NCBI RefSeq assembly: GCF_018598225.1
Contig: NZ_JAHESF010000025.1
Location: 34,680 to 98,679, forward strand
Direction: 5' to 3'
Origin: Chryseosolibacter histidinae
Lineage (GTDB): Bacteria; Bacteroidota; Bacteroidia; Cytophagales; Cyclobacteriaceae
DNA: 64,000 nucleotides
In this document: piece by piece, positions 61,125 through 64,000 of the stretch
How the letters are laid out: every line of letters starts with the position of its first letter
Position numbering within the stretch: position 1 is the stretch's first letter
Notes under the pieces: generated by a model
Seen by the model: only the letters and a program-made list of their open reading frames with translations
Database searches by the model: none
What the model was told of the DNA's origin: nothing
Program-made: the position numbers and the translations under genes

Positions 61125-64000
61125 ATGATGGAAAATTTTACACAGTGGTATCGGGAGTGCGGGGTCTGCAGCCAGGGAAAAAGTTACATTACCAGGCTGG
61201 TTGTAGCAACGATGCTCCTGGTTTTTATGGGCATATCTTACAACACATATGCTCAAATGCAGCTTGGCATTCCCACACATGCTGGCAGCCTGAGACATCG
61301 CGCTGCCGGGCCTCTCCTGGATGAGCCCATGTCTGTTCACGTTTCAGGTAACTACGCTTATGTTGTGAGTGTGGTCGATAATGCGCTTGAAATTATTGAC
61401 ATTTCCAACCCTGCCGCTCCGGTTCATAAAGGTAATATAGCACATGGCACAGGCGGTGCGCTGATGTATGCACCGCAGTCTGTTTACGTTTCAGGTAATT
61501 TCGCTTACGTTGTGAGCCTCTACAGCCATTCACTTGAGATCATCGATATTTCCAATCCCGCTGCTCCTGTTCATAAAGGAAGCTTGACACATGGTACTGG
61601 TGGCGCGCTGATGGAAGCGCCCAGCGATGTTTTTGTTTTGGGTAACTATGCCTATGTAGTAAGCGGTAACAGCAATGCACTCGAGATAGTGGACATCTCC
61701 AATCCTGCCTCACCGGTACACGCGGGCAGTCTGAGACGTGGTACCGGCGGAGCCTTGTTATATTGGGCCCGTTCAGTTTACGTTTCGGGCAACTACGCTT
61801 ACGTGGTGAGCAACAATAGTGATTCCTTTGAGATAATAGATGTTTCCAATCCCACTGCGCCTGTTCTCAAAGGCTCTTTAGTGCATGGTACAGGTGGTGC
61901 GCTGCTGGATGGACCTCAGTCTGTTTTTGTTTCCGGCAATTATGCTTACGTGGCGAGTGATTATAGTGACGCGCTTGAGGTGATAAACATTTCAAATCCG
62001 GCTGCACCCACTCATGCCGGCAGCCTGGCCCACGGTACGGGCGCCGCCCAGCTGGATGCTCCCCAATCCGTTTATGTTTCCGGCAACCTTGCTTATGTAG
62101 CCAGTAAAAATAGCAGCGCGCTTGAAATTGTTGATATTACCAATCCAACAGCACCCGCTCATAAGGGCGTCCTGGTAACTACCAATACAGCAAAGCTGTT
62201 CAGCGCACAATCGGTGTTTGTTTCCGGAAACCACGCGTATGTGACGAGCTATACCGCCGATGCGCTTGAAATAGTAAACGTAGCTGACCCTGCTGCACCG
62301 GTGCATGCCGGGGTCCTGATCGATGGTGACGGGGGAGCGCAATTGTATACGCCGAAATCTGTTTTTGTTTCTGGAAACTATGCTTACGTTACGAGTCTTG
62401 GCAGTCAGGCGCTTGAAATTGCAGACATTTCCAATCCCGCTTCACCTGTTCATATGGGCAGTCTGAAGAATAACGTTGGTGGTGCCGCACTGAGTGATCC
62501 CTATTCGGTTTTTGTTTCAGGAAACTATGCCTATGTGGCAAGCAGGTCGAGCAATGCACTTCAAATTATAAACGTGTCAAATCCATCTGCCCCTGTGGTT
62601 GCAGGAGTGTTGTCCAATGGTACTGGCGGAGCGAAGCTGGCAGGCGCACAATCCGTTTACGTTTCAGGTAACTATGCTTATGTGGCGAGCAGCAACGCGC
62701 TTGAGATAGTAGATATTTCCAATCCTGCTGCACCTTTTCATAAGGGCAGTTTGACGAATGGTACCGGGGGAGCCATACTATATGATGCAACTGCCATCCA
62801 CGTTTTGGGCAATTACGCTTATGTGGTGTGTGGCGCTGGCGACGCGCTGGAGATCGTAAACATATCCAATCCATCTGCCCCAGTGCATACTGGCAGTCTT
62901 ACCAATGGTGTGGGCGGCGCCTGGCTGGATGATCCCTGGGCAATTTTTGTTTCCGGTAATTACGCATATGTAGCGAGTTCTGGTGCCGACGCCCTTGAAA
63001 TTATAGATATTTCCAATCCGTCGGCACCGATTCATGCCGGCAGCCTTACCAATGGTACGGGTGGTGCCTTGTTGGATGCTCCGAGGGGTATCTATGTTTC
63101 CGGTAACTACGCTTTTGTGGCAAGTGCTGCCAGTGATGCGCTGGAGATCGTAGATGTTTCTAATCCATCCGCGCCGGTTCATTTCCGCAGCCTGAAACAT
63201 TCCGATGCTCCGGATGGCGCTTTGCTGCGTAACCCGCTGTCTGTTTTTGTCTCCGGCGACTATGCTTACGTAGCAAGCTATGGGAGTCTCGCTTTGGAAG
63301 TTATCCGCATAGCCAAGCAAGACCAGGCCATAGATTTTGATGCCATGGCCTCAAAAACGTATGGGGCAGCTTCCTTTACGCTGGGCGCAACTGCTTCCTC
63401 CGGACTGTCTGTAGCATACGAAAGTTCGAATGAGTCTGTTGCAACTATTTCCGGCAATACCCTTACCGTTGTGGGCGCCGGTACAACAACCATTACAGCA
63501 TCTCAGTCAGGTAACGAGCAATATTATGCAGCAACCAGCGTGGGCCACACACTTACCGTAAACAAGGCAGGCCTCACCGCCAAACCACGTGACAAGACCA
63601 GGGTATATGGAACGGAGAATCCTGAATTCACCATATCCTATTCCGGATTTGTAAATGGCGACGATGCCGATGACATTACCGCGCCCGTTGCATCTACAAC
63701 AGCAACCTCGTCAAGCAATGCCGGAGCGTATGCCATTGTGCCTGCCGGCGGAAGCGCAGCTAACTATGTATTCACGTATGAGAACGGAACGTTAACGATC
63801 ACAAAAGCAGATCAGCAAATCACCTTCGATGCGCTGGCTTCAAAAACCCTGGGTGATCCCGATTTCACTTTAACGGCCACAAGCTCATCGGGGCTTGATG
63901 TTATCTATAGCAGCAGCGATCCCTCGGTAGCTCAGGTGAACGGAAATACAGTCACCATTGTGGGCGACGGTACAACAGAGATCACGGCAACACAACCCGG
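61125..64000 (+). CDS. Large secreted protein with 14 LVIVD-type repeats and MBG/Ig-like domains, 3' end off the window
   Basis: Open from ATG 61125 to the window end (958 codons seen; the in-frame ATG at 61098 would add nine residues). A late signal peptide occupies about residues 22-50 (VVATMLLVFMGIS, then YNTYAQ). Then come 14 repeats of 48-50 residues, each with SVFVSGNYAYV, ALEIIDISNPAAPVH and GTGGA-like words, followed from about residue 730 by MBG/Ig-like repeats (FDAMASKTYG, TISGNTLTVVGAGTTTITA). Fourteen repeats would fit two seven-bladed propellers. Large Bacteroidota proteins of this kind usually end in a type IX sorting domain, expected beyond the window. Probable surface adhesion or enzyme-support role. 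Confidence 0.85.
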   Translation, partial: MMENFTQWYRECGVCSQGKSYITRLVVATMLLVFMGISYNTYAQMQLGIPTHAGSLRHRAAGPLLDEPMSVHVSGNYAYVVSVVDNALEIIDISNPAAPVHKGNIAHGTGGALMYAPQSVYVSGNFAYVVSLYSHSLEIIDISNPAAPVHKGSLTHGTGGALMEAPSDVFVLGNYAYVVSGNSNALEIVDISNPASPVHAGSLRRGTGGALLYWARSVYVSGNYAYVVSNNSDSFEIIDVSNPTAPVLKGSLVHGTGGALLDGPQSVFVSGNYAYVASDYSDALEVINISNPAAPTHAGSLAHGTGAAQLDAPQSVYVSGNLAYVASKNSSALEIVDITNPTAPAHKGVLVTTNTAKLFSAQSVFVSGNHAYVTSYTADALEIVNVADPAAPVHAGVLIDGDGGAQLYTPKSVFVSGNYAYVTSLGSQALEIADISNPASPVHMGSLKNNVGGAALSDPYSVFVSGNYAYVASRSSNALQIINVSNPSAPVVAGVLSNGTGGAKLAGAQSVYVSGNYAYVASSNALEIVDISNPAAPFHKGSLTNGTGGAILYDATAIHVLGNYAYVVCGAGDALEIVNISNPSAPVHTGSLTNGVGGAWLDDPWAIFVSGNYAYVASSGADALEIIDISNPSAPIHAGSLTNGTGGALLDAPRGIYVSGNYAFVASAASDALEIVDVSNPSAPVHFRSLKHSDAPDGALLRNPLSVFVSGDYAYVASYGSLALEVIRIAKQDQAIDFDAMASKTYGAASFTLGATASSGLSVAYESSNESVATISGNTLTVVGAGTTTITASQSGNEQYYAATSVGHTLTVNKAGLTAKPRDKTRVYGTENPEFTISYSGFVNGDDADDITAPVASTTATSSSNAGAYAIVPAGGSAANYVFTYENGTLTITKADQQITFDALASKTLGDPDFTLTATSSSGLDVIYSSSDPSVAQVNGNTVTIVGDGTTEITATQP
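61332..63270 (+). repeat. 14 coding repeats of 144-153 bp (LVIVD type)
   Basis: The motif SVxVSGNYAYV is at codons near 61332, 61479, 61623, 61770, 61914, 62064, 62208, 62352, 62502, 62652, 62796, 62940, 63090 and 63240. Copies are well conserved at protein level and less so at DNA level. They encode the propeller part of the secreted protein. The spacing (about 147 bp) and open reading frame exclude a CRISPR array. Confidence 0.8.

Noticed and set aside
61331..63300. Possible CRISPR array from regularly spaced repeats
   Set aside because: Spacing is about 147 bp, the frame stays open throughout, and the repeated words are translated protein motifs.
61992..63493. Long minus-strand reading frames (61992-62342, 62566-62874, 62778-63320)
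   Set aside because: They are antisense shadows of the coding LVIVD repeats and have no recognisable protein features.

Overview
The window looks like a chromosomal segment of a Bacteroidota bacterium, probably order Cytophagales. The evidence is two SusC/SusD outer-membrane pairs, FecI-type ECF sigma factors, a TPR-LytTR regulator, DUF4252 and DUF4861 proteins, signal peptides ending in AQ, absence of Shine-Dalgarno sequences, and a TAnnTTTG-type promoter. The assignment is by gene content only. I see no rRNA, tRNA, insertion sequence, CRISPR array or prophage. About 60 protein genes are present; two are cut by the window edges (LacI at the left, a repeat-rich secreted protein at the right).

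Region 1 (1-13.5 kb) is a sugar-acid locus. A LacI regulator reads off the left edge from behind two abutting 12-bp palindromes. Then come an ECF sigma factor with a small partner, an SDR of the mannonate-oxidoreductase type, glucuronate isomerase (uxaC), a DUF4861 protein, a second LacI regulator, a PQQ-type sugar dehydrogenase with a c-type cytochrome, and a SusC/SusD pair. Together they suggest uptake, oxidation and isomerisation of uronic acids.

Region 2 (13.5-25 kb) holds a two-gene ergothioneine set (egtB-egtD), an ABC ATPase/permease pair, an ECF sigma/anti-sigma pair followed by two DUF4252 proteins, a large VWA protein, YceI and a LigB-type dioxygenase.

Region 3 (25-41 kb) mixes housekeeping genes with unusual ones: a 5'-nucleotidase, DUF2007 and SLOG-type proteins, an OmpA/PD40 protein, a pentameric ligand-gated ion channel homologue, an S9 peptidase, two propeller or reductase proteins, a secreted TPR-CHAT protein with an intact His/Cys dyad, a TIM-barrel isomerase and an rRNA m5C methyltransferase.

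Region 4 (41-52 kb) is a run of 16 minus-strand genes with short gaps: five GNAT acetyltransferases, PLP enzymes (BCAT, aromatic decarboxylase), DJ-1, DinB, OsmC, VOC, Dabb, a flavin-binding PPOX protein, an MDR reductase, a cupin and an EamA exporter.

Region 5 (52-64 kb) has the second SusC/SusD pair, a DinB-like protein, an unknown protein overlapping an ECF sigma gene by 4 bp, a membrane TPR-LytTR regulator, and divergently a secreted protein with 14 LVIVD-type repeats followed by MBG/Ig-like domains.

Nearly every larger intergenic gap carries imperfect palindromes that fall into several sequence families. The best defined has GTCCAC and GTCGAC words in inverted arms about 50-150 bp apart and occurs in paired form five times. 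No complete known defence or secretion system is present. The most distinctive candidates for follow-up are the ion channel homologue, the palindrome families, the secreted CHAT protein and the unknown-protein/ECF pair.
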